Source: CAWBOV01 sp963790525 (lineage in GTDB: Bacteria; Actinomycetota; Actinomycetes; Mycobacteriales; Jatrophihabitantaceae). From it: 64,000 nt of DNA. A model generated the notes under the pieces. The model had not been told where the DNA came from. It was given only the letters and a program-made list of their open reading frames with translations, and ran no database searches. Both the position numbers and the translations under genes were made by a program. How positions within the stretch are numbered: the first letter of the stretch is position 1; each line of letters begins with the position of its first letter. The DNA is taken from NCBI GenBank assembly GCA_963790525.1, contig CAWBOV010000003.1, positions 186,001 through 250,000 on the forward strand, written 5' to 3'. Shown one piece after another: positions 28,450-37,914 of the stretch.

Positions 28450-28923
28450 TCAGAACTGCGCGGTGATGTCCAGGGCCTCGATCGTCGCGTGGACCCGGCG
28501 GGCCAGATCCTGCCGGGTGCGGTGGTTGTAGAGCGGGCCCTGGCCGTCGGTCAGCAGATCCTCGGCGAGGGCGACGCCCCGCGGCGACACCGGACCGCCC
28601 GCGAGCAACGTGCTCCGTAGCTGCTCCAGGTCGGCGCGCGCGGTCATGATCGCGCTCCGGTTGCGTGGCACCGGCGAGAATGCGGAGGCGAGCGGATCCT
28701 CGGCCTCGCGGACGGCACGGCGCACACCGCCCGCCAGCGCCCGCCGGGTCCTGTCGCTGGTGAGATGACGGGCGCGCAGGGCGACGACCACGTCGCCGTC
28801 GGGGGAGGCGCCGGCAGCCAGGTCACGGTCGATCCGGTCGGCGTGCAGGCGAGCCGAGAGCCGGTCGCGCAGTCGCGGATGGACCGCACATGCCCCACCG
28901 TGCCGGTCGTCCAGTAACAGCAT
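28450..28923 (-). CDS. Hypothetical protein
   Basis: A 157-residue, Arg/Asp/Leu-rich soluble protein (MLLLDDRHGGACAVHPRL, LTSDRTRRALAGGVRRAVRE, RSAIMTARADLEQLRSTLLA, VALAEDLLTDGQGPLYN). It is predicted helical with no metal or cofactor motif; I do not recognise a family. It stands alone on the minus strand, 56 bases upstream of the cinA start on the same strand, and may be cotranscribed with it. Confidence 0.6.
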   Translation of the reverse strand: MLLLDDRHGGACAVHPRLRDRLSARLHADRIDRDLAAGASPDGDVVVALRARHLTSDRTRRALAGGVRRAVREAEDPLASAFSPVPRNRSAIMTARADLEQLRSTLLAGGPVSPRGVALAEDLLTDGQGPLYNHRTRQDLARRVHATIEALDITAQF

Positions 28924-29010
28924 GTCGTCCTCCTTCGTCGTCGTGATACGTCCAGCATGCTCCGCCGGTGCACCCGCGACATCAGGAGAACTACCTATCT
29001 GTAGCCTGGC

Positions 29011-29664
29011 TCACCCTTCCCGATCCATTCCGCCGGCCGGAGTGCCGGCCGATCCGCGCGCCGCTCCCGGTGTGCGCAGACCCTCGAACGCCAGCGCGGC
29101 GACGGATCGCGACAGCTCGTCGGCCGAGTGGCTCCCGGTGGGCCTGAGCCAGTCGGTGAGGGAGTTGACCAGCCCGAAGAGCAGGTGGGCGGTCACCGCG
29201 GGGTCGAGATCGGGGCGCAGGTCACCCTCGTCGACGGCGTCCCTGACCAGGGTCGCGACCAGGCGGTCGATCCTGCGGCGGCGTGTCAGGGCCTGACGCT
29301 CGACCTCACTGTTGCCGCGCACGCGCAGCAGCAGGGTGACGTAGGGCAGGCGTTCGACCAGGACCGCGATGCTGCGGCGCACCAGCAGTTCCAGGCGTTC
29401 CACCGCGGGGCCGTCGAGGGCGCGCACCTCGGCGGCGGCCTGTTCCAACCCCACGAGCGCGTGGTCCAGCGCCAGGCCCAGCAGGGCGTCCTTGCCCTCG
29501 ACGTGGTGGTAGATCGTGGACTTGGTGACGCCCAGGCGCTGGGCCAGGTCCTCCATGCTCGTCCCGTCGAAGCCGCGTTCGTTGAACACCGCGACGGCGC
29601 CCTCCAGCACCGAGCCGAGGTCGTGCCCCGGGCGACCGCGCCGGGCGGCAACCGCTCGCGTCAT
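29011..29664 (-). CDS. paaR: TetR-family repressor, probably PaaR
   Basis: A 217-residue TetR/AcrR regulator. The N-terminal HTH reads FNERGFDGTSMEDLAQRLGV followed by TKSTIYHHVEGKDALLGLAL. The C-terminal ligand domain is helical (LLVRRSIAVLVERLPYVTLL, HLLFGLVNSLTDWLRPTG). It is divergent from paaZ with a perfect 14-bp palindrome between them, as in other actinobacteria where PaaR represses the phenylacetate genes and is relieved by phenylacetyl-CoA. The gene name rests on this context rather than on sequence alone. Confidence 0.8.
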   Translation of the reverse strand: MTRAVAARRGRPGHDLGSVLEGAVAVFNERGFDGTSMEDLAQRLGVTKSTIYHHVEGKDALLGLALDHALVGLEQAAAEVRALDGPAVERLELLVRRSIAVLVERLPYVTLLLRVRGNSEVERQALTRRRRIDRLVATLVRDAVDEGDLRPDLDPAVTAHLLFGLVNSLTDWLRPTGSHSADELSRSVAALAFEGLRTPGAARGSAGTPAGGMDREG

Positions 29665-29713
29665 CGGAACCCTCTCGATCTGGCCGACTCACCTGTGCTC
29701 GGCTACGATACAC

Positions 29714-29727
29714 ACCGAACGTTCGGT
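29714..29727. promoter_or_regulatory. TetR/PaaR-type operator
   Basis: ACCGAACGTTCGGT is a perfect palindrome centred at 29720/29721, midway between the TetR-type gene and paaZ. Its core fits the ACCGNNCGNNCGGT pattern I recall for the actinobacterial PaaR site. It lies 34 bases before the paaZ start and could control both directions. Confidence 0.75.
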
Positions 29728-29761
29728 CGGTAATGGGTCAGTCCCGCAAGGAGGCAGTGTG

Positions 29762-31833
29762 ATGGCGTTGCGCAGCTATGTCGGCGGCGAGTGGGCCGTT
29801 CCGTCCGACGAGGGCGTGCCGCTGTTCGACGCGGTCACCGGCGAGCAGGTCGCCACCGTCTCCAGCCGCGGCATCGACATGGCCGCCGTGCTCCGGCACA
29901 CGGCCGCGAGGTCGGCGGTCCCGCGCTGCGCGCGCTGACATTCCACCAGCGCGCCGCCGCTGCTGAAGACGCTCGGCGCTGTTCCTGCGCGAGCACCGCG
30001 AGGAGCTGTACGCGCTGTCGGCCCGCACCGGCGCGACCCTGGGCGATTCGAAGTTCGACGTCGACGGCGGCATCGGGGTGCTGCTCAGCTACGCGAGCAA
30101 GGGCCGCGCGCGAGCTGCCCGACGAGCACCGTCCTGCTCGACGGCGCCGCTCGAGCCGCTCGGCCGCGGCGGGCAGTTCCTCGGCCAGCACATCCTGCAC
30201 GCCGCTGCGCGGCGTCGCGGTCCAGATCAACGCCTTCAACTTCCCGGTCTGGGGGCCGCTGGAGAAGTTCGCGCCCGCCTTCCTGGCCGGCGTGCCCAGC
30301 CTGATCAAGCCGGCCTCCCCGACGGCCTACCTCACCGCGCGGCTGGTCGAGCTGATGGTCGACTCGGGCCTGCTGCCCGAGGGTGCGCTGCAGCTCGATC
30401 TGCGGCGGCGTCGGCGACCTGTTCGACGCACCTGACCGAGCAGGATCTCGTCTCCTTCACCGGTTCGGCGTCGACGGCCCAGCGCGCTGCGCGCCCACCC
30501 CACGGTCGTGGCCCGCTCCGTCCGGTTCAACGCCGAGGCCGACTCGCTGAACTGCTCCGTCCTGGGCCCCGACGCCGTTCCCGGCACGCCGGAGTTCGAT
30601 CTCTTCGTGGCGCAGCTCGTCACCGAGATGACGGTCAAGGCCGGCCAGAAGTGCACGGCGATCCGGCGCGCGATCGTGCCGGCGCAGCTGCTCGACGCGG
30701 TCGGCGAGCGCGGCCGCGACGCGGCTGGCCGAGGTGGTCGTCGGCGATCCCGCCGACCCGAGCGTGACGATGGGCGCGCTGGCCGAGCCTGGAGCAGCGC
30801 GAGGAGGTGCGCCGCTCGCTGAAGTCGCTGCTGTCGGTGGCGACGCTCGTCTTCGGCGATCCCGAGCACGTCGACGTGGTCGGCGCCGACGCCGATCGCG
30901 GCGCATTCATGTCGCCGGTCCTCATGCGCGGCCGACGACGCCGACCGGGCCGAACCGCACGAGGTCGAGGCGTTCGGCCCGGTCAGCACGCTGCATCGGC
31001 TACCGCGACACCGCCGCACGCGATCGCTCTGGCGGCGCGCGGGCTGCGGCAGCCTGGTCGGCTCGGTCGTCACCGCACGACCCCGGCTTCGCGCGCGACG
31101 TGGTGCTCGGCGTCGCCGCCTGGCACGGCCGGCTGCTCGTGCTCGACCGCGACGACGCCGCCGAGTCGACCGGCCACGGCTCGCCGCTGCCGATGCTCGT
31201 GCACGGCGGCCCCGGCCGGGCCGGCGGCGGCGAGGAGATGGGCGGCATCCGCGGCGTGCTGCACCACATGCAGCGCACCGCGATCCAGGCCAGCCCGCGG
31301 GTGCTGGCCGCGGTCACCGGCCGGTGGGTGCCCGGCAGCGAGCGGCACGATCGGCGACGTCCACCCGTTCCGCAAGTCGCTGGCCGAGCTGCGGATCGGT
31401 GACACGGTGGTCGGCCGGGCCCGCGCACGGTGACGCTGGCCGACATCGACCACTTCGCCGAGTTCACCGGCGACACGTTCTACGCCCACACCGACGAGGA
31501 GGCGGCGGCGCGCCAACCCGTTCTTCGACGGCATCGGGTCGCCCACGGCTACCTGGTCGGTCGCGTTCGCCGCCGGGCTGTTCGTCGATCCGGACCCCGG
31601 GCCGGTGCTGGCCAACTACGGCATCGACAACCTGCGCTTCCTCACGCCGGTCTATCCGGGAGACGAGCTGACCGTCACCCTGACGTGCAAGGCGATCACT
31701 CCCCGCGGGGACGCCGCGCACGGCGAGGTGCGATGGGACGCCGACGGTGACCAAGGCCGTCGACGGTGCGCCGGATGCGGTCGCCGCCAACTATGACGTG
31801 CTCACCATGGTCGCGCGGACGTGGGCGTCATGA
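29762..31833 (+). CDS. paaZ: Oxepin-CoA hydrolase / 3-oxo-5,6-dehydrosuberyl-CoA semialdehyde dehydrogenase, many frameshifts
   Basis: Bifunctional ring-opening enzyme of phenylacetate degradation. From ATG 29762 it reads MALRSYVGGEWAVPSDEGVP, then aldehyde-dehydrogenase motifs spread over three frames (NAFNFPVWGPLEKFAPAFLA, QDLVSFTGSASTA, VKAGQKCTAIRRAIVP with the active Cys, LPMLVHGGPGRAGGGEEMGG). The last 170 residues are a MaoC-like hydratase domain (ADIDHFAEFTGDTFYAHTDE, LVDPDPGPVLANYGIDNLRF). The last codons WAS-TGA overlap the paaA ATG (ATGA). More than ten single-base slips are needed, so the sequence here is probably poor. Span and domain order are normal for PaaZ (about 690 residues). 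Confidence 0.9.
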
Positions 31834-32779
31834 CCGCGGTGCACGGACCGCGAGCTGCCGATCACTTCGACGCCACCATCGCCCACGAGCGGCGCATCGA
31901 GCCGCGGGACTGGATGCCCGAGGGCTACCGGAACACGATGATCCGCCAGATCGCCCAGCACGCCCATTCGGAGATCATCGGCATGCAGCCGGAGGGGAAC
32001 TGGATCACGCGGGCGCCGTCCCTGCGCCGCAAGGCGATCCTGCTCGCCAAGGTGCAGGACGAGGCCGGGCACGGCATGTACCTGTACTCCGCCGCGGAGA
32101 CCCTCGGCGCCGACCGTGGCGACCTGACCGACAAGCTCATCAACGGGCGGCAGAAGTACTCCTCGATCTTCAACTACCCGGCCCTGAGCTATGCCGACGT
32201 GGGCGTGATCGGGTGGCTGGTCGACGGCGCCGCGATCTGCAACCAGGTCCCGCTCTGCCGCTCCTCCTACGGTCCCTACGCACGGGCGATGGTGCGCATC
32301 TGCAAGGAGGAGTCCTTCCACCAGCGGCAGGGCTACGAGCTGCTCATGACGATGATGCGGGGCACGCCGGCGCAACGGGAGATGGTGCAGGAATCCGTCG
32401 ACCGGTTCTGGTGGCCGTCGCTGATGATGTTCGGGCCGCCCGATGACGCCTCGCCCGAACACCGCGCAGTCGATGGCCTGGGGCGTCAAGCGCCACACCA
32501 ACGACGAGCTGCGGCAGCGCTTCGTCGACATGTCCGTGCCGCAGGCGGCGAAACTCGGCGTCACGCTGCCCGATCCGCAGCTGCGCTGGAACGCCGAGCG
32601 CGGGCACTACGACTTCGGCACACCCGACTGGGACGAGTTCATGGCCGTGATCAAGGGCGACGGGCCGTGCAACCGGGAGCGGATCGCCGCGCCGCAGGGC
32701 GGCGCACGAGGACGGCGCCTGGGTCCGCGAGGCAGCTGCGGCCCATGCCGCGAAGGGACGTTCGGGCATGACATCGTGA
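31830..32779 (+). CDS. paaA: 1,2-phenylacetyl-CoA epoxidase catalytic subunit, frameshifted
   Basis: Diiron oxygenase subunit that epoxidises phenylacetyl-CoA. ATG 31830 overlaps the paaZ stop. The ferritin-like core shows the two iron-ligand regions VQDEAGHGMYLYSAAETLGA and RICKEESFHQRQGYELLMTM, then QSMAWGVKRHTNDELRQRFV. Slips near 32455 (GPPDDASP to NTAQS) and near 32700 divide the frame; the C-terminus HEDGAWVREAAAAHAAKGRS ends at TGA 32777-32779. The corrected length is about 316 residues. It works with PaaB, PaaC, PaaD and PaaE. Confidence 0.92.
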
Positions 32780-33054
32780 CTGGCCGCTGTACGAGGTGTT
32801 CCTCCGGGGCAAGCGGGGGCTGAACCACGTGCACGTCGGGTCGCTGCACGCCGCGGACGCCGACGATGGCGCTGCATCACGCGCGCGATCTGTACACCCG
32901 CCGCAACGAGGGCGTCAGCATCTGGGTGGTGCCGGCCGCGGCGATCACCGCGAGCAGCCCGGACGAGAAGGACCCGTTCTTCGCTCCCGCCGGGGACAAG
33001 GTCTACCGCCACCCGACCTTCTACGAGATCCCCGACGACGTCCCGCACATGTGA
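32776..33054 (+). CDS. paaB: 1,2-phenylacetyl-CoA epoxidase subunit B, broken start
   Basis: Small bridging subunit of the epoxidase complex. The recognisable sequence is WPLYEVFLRGKRGLNHVHVG, SLHAADAD, then after an extra G near 32867 ALHHARDLYTRRNEGVSIWV and HPTFYEIPDDVPHM, ending at TGA 33052-33054. The natural start is not readable: a GTG at 32776 is close, but the bases between it and WPLY are not in frame, so another base is missing. The corrected length is near 95 residues, as expected. Confidence 0.85.
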
Positions 33055-33063
33055 GGAGTGGCG

Positions 33064-33957
33064 ATGACCGACGACGATGACGAGTTCGGCGCGTACCACT
33101 CGCTGGCGGAGGACACCGAGGACCACCGGTGGGCTTTCGGGACCGGCTTCACCGATGCGCTCGCGGGCGTGGACACTTCTGTACCGAGCGGTGTAGACAG
33201 CGCAGCCCTGGCGGAGTACTGCCTGATGCTCGGCGATGACGCGCTGATCTACTCCCATCGCCTGCAGCAGTGGATGACCCGCGCTCCCGAACTGGAGGAG
33301 GAGACCGCGCTCGGCAACATCGCCCTCGACCTGCTCGGGCAGGCGCGGCTGCTGCTCGCCCGCGCCGGAGAGGCCGACGGGAGCGGGCGCGACGAGGATC
33401 GGCTGCGCGTTCTTCCGGTCAGAGGCCGAGTTCCGCAACGTGCGCCTCGTCGAGCGCCATGACGACGACTTCGCCGAGCTGGTGGCACGGCTGCTGGTCT
33501 TCTCCACCTGGCGGCTGGCGCAGTTCGACGCGTTGCGCTCGTCCACCGACCCGGTGCTGGCGGCGATCGCGGCGAAGGGCGTGCAACGAGCTGACCTATC
33601 ACCGCGACTACGCCGCCCAATGGGTGATCCGCCTCGGCGACGGGACCGAGCTCTCGCACGCGCGGATGCAGGCGGCGCTGGAGGTCGTGTGGCCGTACTG
33701 TCGACGAGCTGTTCGCGTCGCGGGCGATCGTGCGGGCGCTGCCCGGGGTCGCCGTCGACGACAGCACCCTGCGGGACGGGTTCGACGCCGTGGTGGACAC
33801 CGTGCTCGCGACGGCAGGACTGGACCGCCCCGTCCGTGGCGCGATGGGTCTGGTGGCGGGAAAGGACGGCCGCGGCGGCAGCCACACCGAGGCGATGGGC
33901 TACATCCTGGCGGAGCTGCAGAGCGTGGCCCGCGCCCACCCGGACGCGACATGGTGA
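33064..33957 (+). CDS. paaC: 1,2-phenylacetyl-CoA epoxidase subunit C, frameshifted
   Basis: Structural, ferritin-like subunit that lacks the diiron site and pairs with PaaA. From ATG 33064 (MTDDDDEFGAYHSLAEDTED) it shows YCLMLGDDALIYSHRLQQWM and TALGNIALDLLGQARLLLAR, then in other frames FRNVRLVERHDDDFAELVAR, ELTYHRDYAAQWVIRLGDGT and VDDSTLRDGFDAVVDTVLAT, ending at 33957. Slips lie near 33405, 33580 and 33705. The stop overlaps the paaD start by seven bases. The N-terminal 40 residues, including DTSVPSGVDS, are longer than in many homologues. Confidence 0.88.
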
Positions 33958-34460
33958 CCGCGGCGGGCGGGACAGCCCTGGACGTGGCCGGCGCCGTCCC
34001 CGACCCGGAACTGCCGATGGTCACCCTCGCCGACCTCGGCATCCTGCGTGCGGTGGAGGTCGTCGACGGCACGGTGGTGGTCACGATCACCCCGACGTAC
34101 TCGGGCTGTCCGGCGATGCGCGAGATCACCGGGGAGCTGCGCCACGCGCTCACAGCGGCCGGGTTCGCCGATGTCACGGTCCGCACCGCTCTCTCGCCGC
34201 CCTGGAGCAGCGACTGGATCACCGCCGCCGGCCGCAGAAAGCTGGCCGAGGCCGGGATCGCACCGCCGAACGCCGCCGCCGTGCGCGCACCCGGTTCGCC
34301 CGTCCCGCTGACCCTGACGCCCCGGGCGCGCGCGGTGACCTGCCCCCGCTGCGGTTCCCCCGACACGCGCGAGACCGCGGCGTTCAGCGCGACGGCGTGC
34401 AAGGCCCTCTACCGCTGCCGCGTCTGCCGGGAACCGTTCGAGTACGTCAAGGAGATCTGA
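33951..34460 (+). CDS. paaD: Phenylacetyl-CoA epoxidase assembly protein, MIP18/DUF59 type with zinc ribbon
   Basis: A 169-residue maturation protein thought to help deliver iron-sulfur clusters to the complex, probably to PaaE. The N-terminal DUF59 domain reads PDPELPMVTLADLGILR and TPTYSGCPAMREITGEL with the conserved Cys. The C-terminal zinc-ribbon is VTCPRCGSPDTRE followed by CKALYRCRVCREPF. ATG 33951 overlaps the paaC stop. Intact frame. Confidence 0.93.
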   Translation: MVTAAGGTALDVAGAVPDPELPMVTLADLGILRAVEVVDGTVVVTITPTYSGCPAMREITGELRHALTAAGFADVTVRTALSPPWSSDWITAAGRRKLAEAGIAPPNAAAVRAPGSPVPLTLTPRARAVTCPRCGSPDTRETAAFSATACKALYRCRVCREPFEYVKEI

Positions 34461-34462
34461 CC

Positions 34463-35507
34463 GTGGCCCGTACCGACTTCCATCCCCTCGTCGTCGCCGA
34501 GGTCGAGATGCTGACGGAGGATTCCGCCGCGGTCGGCTTCGCCGTACCTGAGGATCTGCGCGAGGTCTTCGCCTTCGCTCCCGGCCAGTCGCTGACCGTC
34601 CGGCGCGGTGAGCAGCGCCGGTCGTACTCGATCTGCGCCGCCGCCGGGCAGGCACCGCGCATCGGGGTGCGCGAGGTGGCCGGGGGAGCGGTGTCGGGCT
34701 GGCTGGTCCGCGAGGTCCGCGCCGGGTGACGTCGTCGAGGTGCAGCCGCCGTCGGGGTCGTTCACCCCGGATGTGACCGCCGCCGGGCACCACGTGCTGA
34801 TCGCCGCCGGTTCCGGGATCACACCGATGCTGTCGATCGGCGCGTCGCTGCTGGCCGCCGGAGCGACGGTCACGCTGCTCTACGGCAACCGGAGCAGCGA
34901 ATCGGTGATGTTCGCCGACGCCGTCGCCGACCTCAAGGACGCGCACCCGTCGCGGATGCAGGTGGTGCACGTGCTCTCGCGCGAGGCGCAGGAGGTCGAG
35001 CTGTTCAACGGCCGCCTCGACGCGGCCAAGCTGCGCGCCCTGCTGCCGGTCACCGTGGAGGTGGAGGCCGTCCAGGACTGGTGGTTGTGCGGCCCGTTCG
35101 GCATGGTCTCCGACGCCACGGCGGTGCTGGCCGACCTCGGGGTGCCGTCGGCGCGCGTGCATCGGGAGTTGTTCTTCGTCGGCGACGACGGGCCGCACGA
35201 GGTGCGTCACGAGGACGTGGCGCCCGGCGTCGGCGCCGAGGTGACGGTCGTGCTCGACGGGCGCAGCACCACAGTCGTCGTGCCACCGGACACGGCCATC
35301 CTCGACGGCGCCCAGAAGGTGCGCCCGGATCTCCCGTTCGCGTGCAAGGGCGGCGTCTGCGGGACGTGCCGCGCCCACGTGAGCTCCGGTGAGGTGCGGA
35401 TGCGGCGCAACTACGCCCTCGAGCAGGCCGAGGTGGACGCCGGGTACGTGCTGACCTGCCAGGCCGTGCCGATGACCGAGCAGGTCACGGTCGACTACGA
35501 CACGTGA
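34463..35507 (+). CDS. paaE: Phenylacetyl-CoA epoxidase reductase subunit, one frameshift
   Basis: FAD and [2Fe-2S] reductase that passes NADPH electrons to PaaA. GTG 34463 starts VARTDFHPLVVAEVEMLTED. The FAD domain shows FAPGQSLTVRRGEQRRSYSI with RxYS, followed by a slip near 34727, then the NAD(P) site HHVLIAAGSGITPMLSIGAS and the C-terminal plant-type ferredoxin domain FACKGGVCGTCRAHVSSGEV with a fourth Cys in YVLTCQAVP. The last residues TVDYDT are duplicated at DNA level just beyond the stop. The corrected length is about 348 residues. Confidence 0.93.
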
Positions 35508-35550
35508 GCCTCGACTACGACACGTGGGCCGCGACTACGACACGTGGGCC
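35491..35550. repeat. 20-bp tandem repeat at the paaE end
   Basis: TCGACTACGACACGTGAGCC (35491-35510) is followed by two near-identical 20-base copies and a short partial fourth. The first copy is the last codons and stop of paaE; the others differ by GA to GG, which removes the stop. They fill the gap between the convergent paaE and bkdC. Confidence 0.85.
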
Positions 35551-35557
35551 GCGACTG

Positions 35558-36853
35558 TCAGAGCTGGCGCAGCAGAACGGCCGGGGATTCCACGCAATCG
35601 GCGACGTAGCGCAGGAACCCGCCCGCGGTGGCGCCGTCGCAGACCCGGTGGTCGAACGCGAGCGTGAGCTGCGTGATCGTGCGGACCGCCAGCTCGCCGT
35701 CGACCACCCAGGGGCGGTCGATCACGCGGCCCATCCCGAGGATCGCCACCTCGGGATGGTTGATGATCGCCGCCGAGCCGTCCACGCCGAACACCCCGTA
35801 GTTGTTGACGGTGAACGTGCCCCCGGTCAGGTCGCCGGTGCCGAGCGCGCCGTCGCGGGCGCGCGCCGTCAGCGATGACAGCGCGACGCTCAGCGCCTCC
35901 AGGGTGAGTGCCTGCGCCTCGTGCACGACGGGCACCAGCAGGCCGCGCTCGGTCTGCGCGGCGAACCCCAGGTGCACGGCGGGACCCATCACGATCTCGT
36001 CGCCCTCGATGCGGGCGTTGAGCTCGGGGTAGCGCCGCAGCCCCAGGATCGCGAACCGGGCGAGGAGGCTGAGCAGCCCGATGGCCGGCGCCTGCGCGTC
36101 GGCGTTGAGTTCGGCGCGCAGCTGGAGGAGCGCGCTGGCGTCGACGTCGACCCAGACGGTGGCCTCGGGGATCTCGCGCCGCGAGCGCGACAGCTTGTCG
36201 GCGACGACCTTGCGGGCACCCCGGATGGGGATGCGGTCGACACCGGGGGCGTCCGGCGCGAAGACGGGCTCGTGCTCGTGGATGGCCCGGTCCACGTCGC
36301 GGCGGGTGACGAGCCCGTCCGCGCCCGAACCGGCCACGGCGCCGATGTCGATGCCGGCGTCGCGGGCCAGGCGGCGCACGAGCGGTGACACGACGGCCAC
36401 GTGCCGGGGGGCTCCGCCGCTGCTCGTGGCGGTGTCGACGGTGTCGATGGTGTCGATGGGTCCTACCGCTGCGGCCGGGATCGCCCCGGGCGTCGGGGAC
36501 GCCGGGCGCCGGCGACGGCGGTGCTGGGCAGCTGAAGTGCCGTACCCGATGAGGACGGCGCCGCTCCCCGCGTTCTCCGCCACAGCCGGCGGGTCGGCCG
36601 GAGCGTCGGCGGCGTCGACCGCCTCGCTGATCGTGATCAACGGCTGCCCGACCGTGATGGTCTCACCCGCCGCCCCGTGCAGGGTCGTCACGGTCCCGGC
36701 GAAGGGGATCGGAACCTCGACGATCGCCTTCGCCGTCTCGACGTCGACCACGTTCTGGTCGACAGCCACGGTGTCACCGACCTGGACGTGCCAGGTGACG
36801 ATCTCGGCCTCGGTGAGCCCTTCGCCCAGATCGGGGAGCCGGAAGTCGGCCAT
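35558..36853 (-). CDS. bkdC: Dihydrolipoamide acyltransferase (E2) of branched-chain 2-oxoacid dehydrogenase
   Basis: A 431-residue E2 core. The N-terminal lipoyl domain (DLGEGLTEAEIVTWHVQVGD) carries the lipoylated Lys in DVETAKAIVE. An Ala/Pro/Thr-rich linker follows. The subunit-binding domain is SPLVRRLARDAGIDIGAVAG. The catalytic domain ends with LTLAFDHRVCDGATAGGFLR, with the catalytic His and Asp. It transfers branched acyl groups to CoA after Val, Leu or Ile transamination. The ATG at 36851-36853 shares one base with the bkdB stop. The lipoyl group could be supplied by the lipoate ligase encoded at 45171-46220. Confidence 0.94.
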   Translation of the reverse strand: MADFRLPDLGEGLTEAEIVTWHVQVGDTVAVDQNVVDVETAKAIVEVPIPFAGTVTTLHGAAGETITVGQPLITISEAVDAADAPADPPAVAENAGSGAVLIGYGTSAAQHRRRRRPASPTPGAIPAAAVGPIDTIDTVDTATSSGGAPRHVAVVSPLVRRLARDAGIDIGAVAGSGADGLVTRRDVDRAIHEHEPVFAPDAPGVDRIPIRGARKVVADKLSRSRREIPEATVWVDVDASALLQLRAELNADAQAPAIGLLSLLARFAILGLRRYPELNARIEGDEIVMGPAVHLGFAAQTERGLLVPVVHEAQALTLEALSVALSSLTARARDGALGTGDLTGGTFTVNNYGVFGVDGSAAIINHPEVAILGMGRVIDRPWVVDGELAVRTITQLTLAFDHRVCDGATAGGFLRYVADCVESPAVLLRQL

Positions 36854-37914
36854 CACAGACCCCGGCTCTCGACGTGATCGCGGACCAGCGGCGCCGAGTC
36901 GTCCCACTGCAAGCGGTCGACGGCGTCGAGGATGCGGTCGACGTCGGGCAGGTGGTGCCGCTCGAGGTTGGGCGGGGGATAGGGGATGTCGAAGCCGGTG
37001 ACCCGCAGGATCGGGGCCTGGAGGTGGTGGAAGCACTGCTCGGTGAGCCGCGCCACGACCTCCGCGCCGTAGCCACCGAAGCGGCTGGCCTCGTGCACGA
37101 CGACGGCCCGGCCGGTCCGGCGCACTGCCGCTGCCACGGTCGCGTCGTCGAACGGCGCGAGACTGCGCAGATCGATCACCTCGACGCTGCGCCCCTCCTC
37201 CGCGGCGGCATCGGCCGCCTCGAGCGCGGTGGCCACCGTCCCGCCGTAGGCGATGAGGGTGACGTCCGTGCCGGGGCGGCGGACGACGGCGCGATCCAGG
37301 CCGGGGCCGTGGTGATCGAGGACCGCCGTCTCCTTGGTCCAGTAGCGCCGCTTGGGTTCCAGGAAGATCACCGGGTCGGGGCACTCGATCGCCTGCCGCA
37401 GCAGGGCGTACGCGTCTGCCGGAGTCGCCGGGGTGACGACCCGGAGCCCGGGAGTGTGCGTGTAATAGGCCTCGGAGGAGTCGCAGTGGTGCTCCACCCC
37501 GCCGATGCCGCCGCCGTAGGGGATGCGGATGACGACGGGCAGGCTGATCCGGCCGCCCGTGCGGTTGTGCAGCTTGGCCAGATGACTGGTGATCTGCTCG
37601 AAGGCGGGGTACGCGAACGCGTCGAACTGCATCTCGACGACCGGCCGCAGCCCGTTCATCGCCATGCCTATCGCGGTGCCGACGATGCCCGCCTCCGCGA
37701 GCGGGGTGTCGAAGACCCGTCGCTCGCCGAAGGTCGCCGCCAGCCCGTCGGTCACGCGGAACACGCCGCCCAGCACACCGACGTCCTCCCCGAAGACCAG
37801 GACCGAGTCGTCCTCGGTGAGGGCATCGGCCAGGGCGCGGTTCAGGGCCCCCGCCATCGTGACGGGAGCCGCCGGCACCGGCCGGTTGGTGGAACGTTCG
37901 GCCAGGGTCGTCAT
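36853..37914 (-). CDS. bkdB: 2-oxoacid dehydrogenase E1 beta subunit
   Basis: A 353-residue transketolase-like subunit: TMAGALNRALADALTEDDSV, LVFGEDVGVLGGVFRVTDGL, EAGIVGTAIGMAMNGLRPVV, QFDAFAYPAFEQITSHLAKL and GGIGGVEHHCDSSEAYYTHT, all standard for BkdB/PdhB. It binds thiamine diphosphate together with the alpha subunit. Its start overlaps the end of bkdA by four bases. Confidence 0.95.
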   Translation of the reverse strand: MTTLAERSTNRPVPAAPVTMAGALNRALADALTEDDSVLVFGEDVGVLGGVFRVTDGLAATFGERRVFDTPLAEAGIVGTAIGMAMNGLRPVVEMQFDAFAYPAFEQITSHLAKLHNRTGGRISLPVVIRIPYGGGIGGVEHHCDSSEAYYTHTPGLRVVTPATPADAYALLRQAIECPDPVIFLEPKRRYWTKETAVLDHHGPGLDRAVVRRPGTDVTLIAYGGTVATALEAADAAAEEGRSVEVIDLRSLAPFDDATVAAAVRRTGRAVVVHEASRFGGYGAEVVARLTEQCFHHLQAPILRVTGFDIPYPPPNLERHHLPDVDRILDAVDRLQWDDSAPLVRDHVESRGL

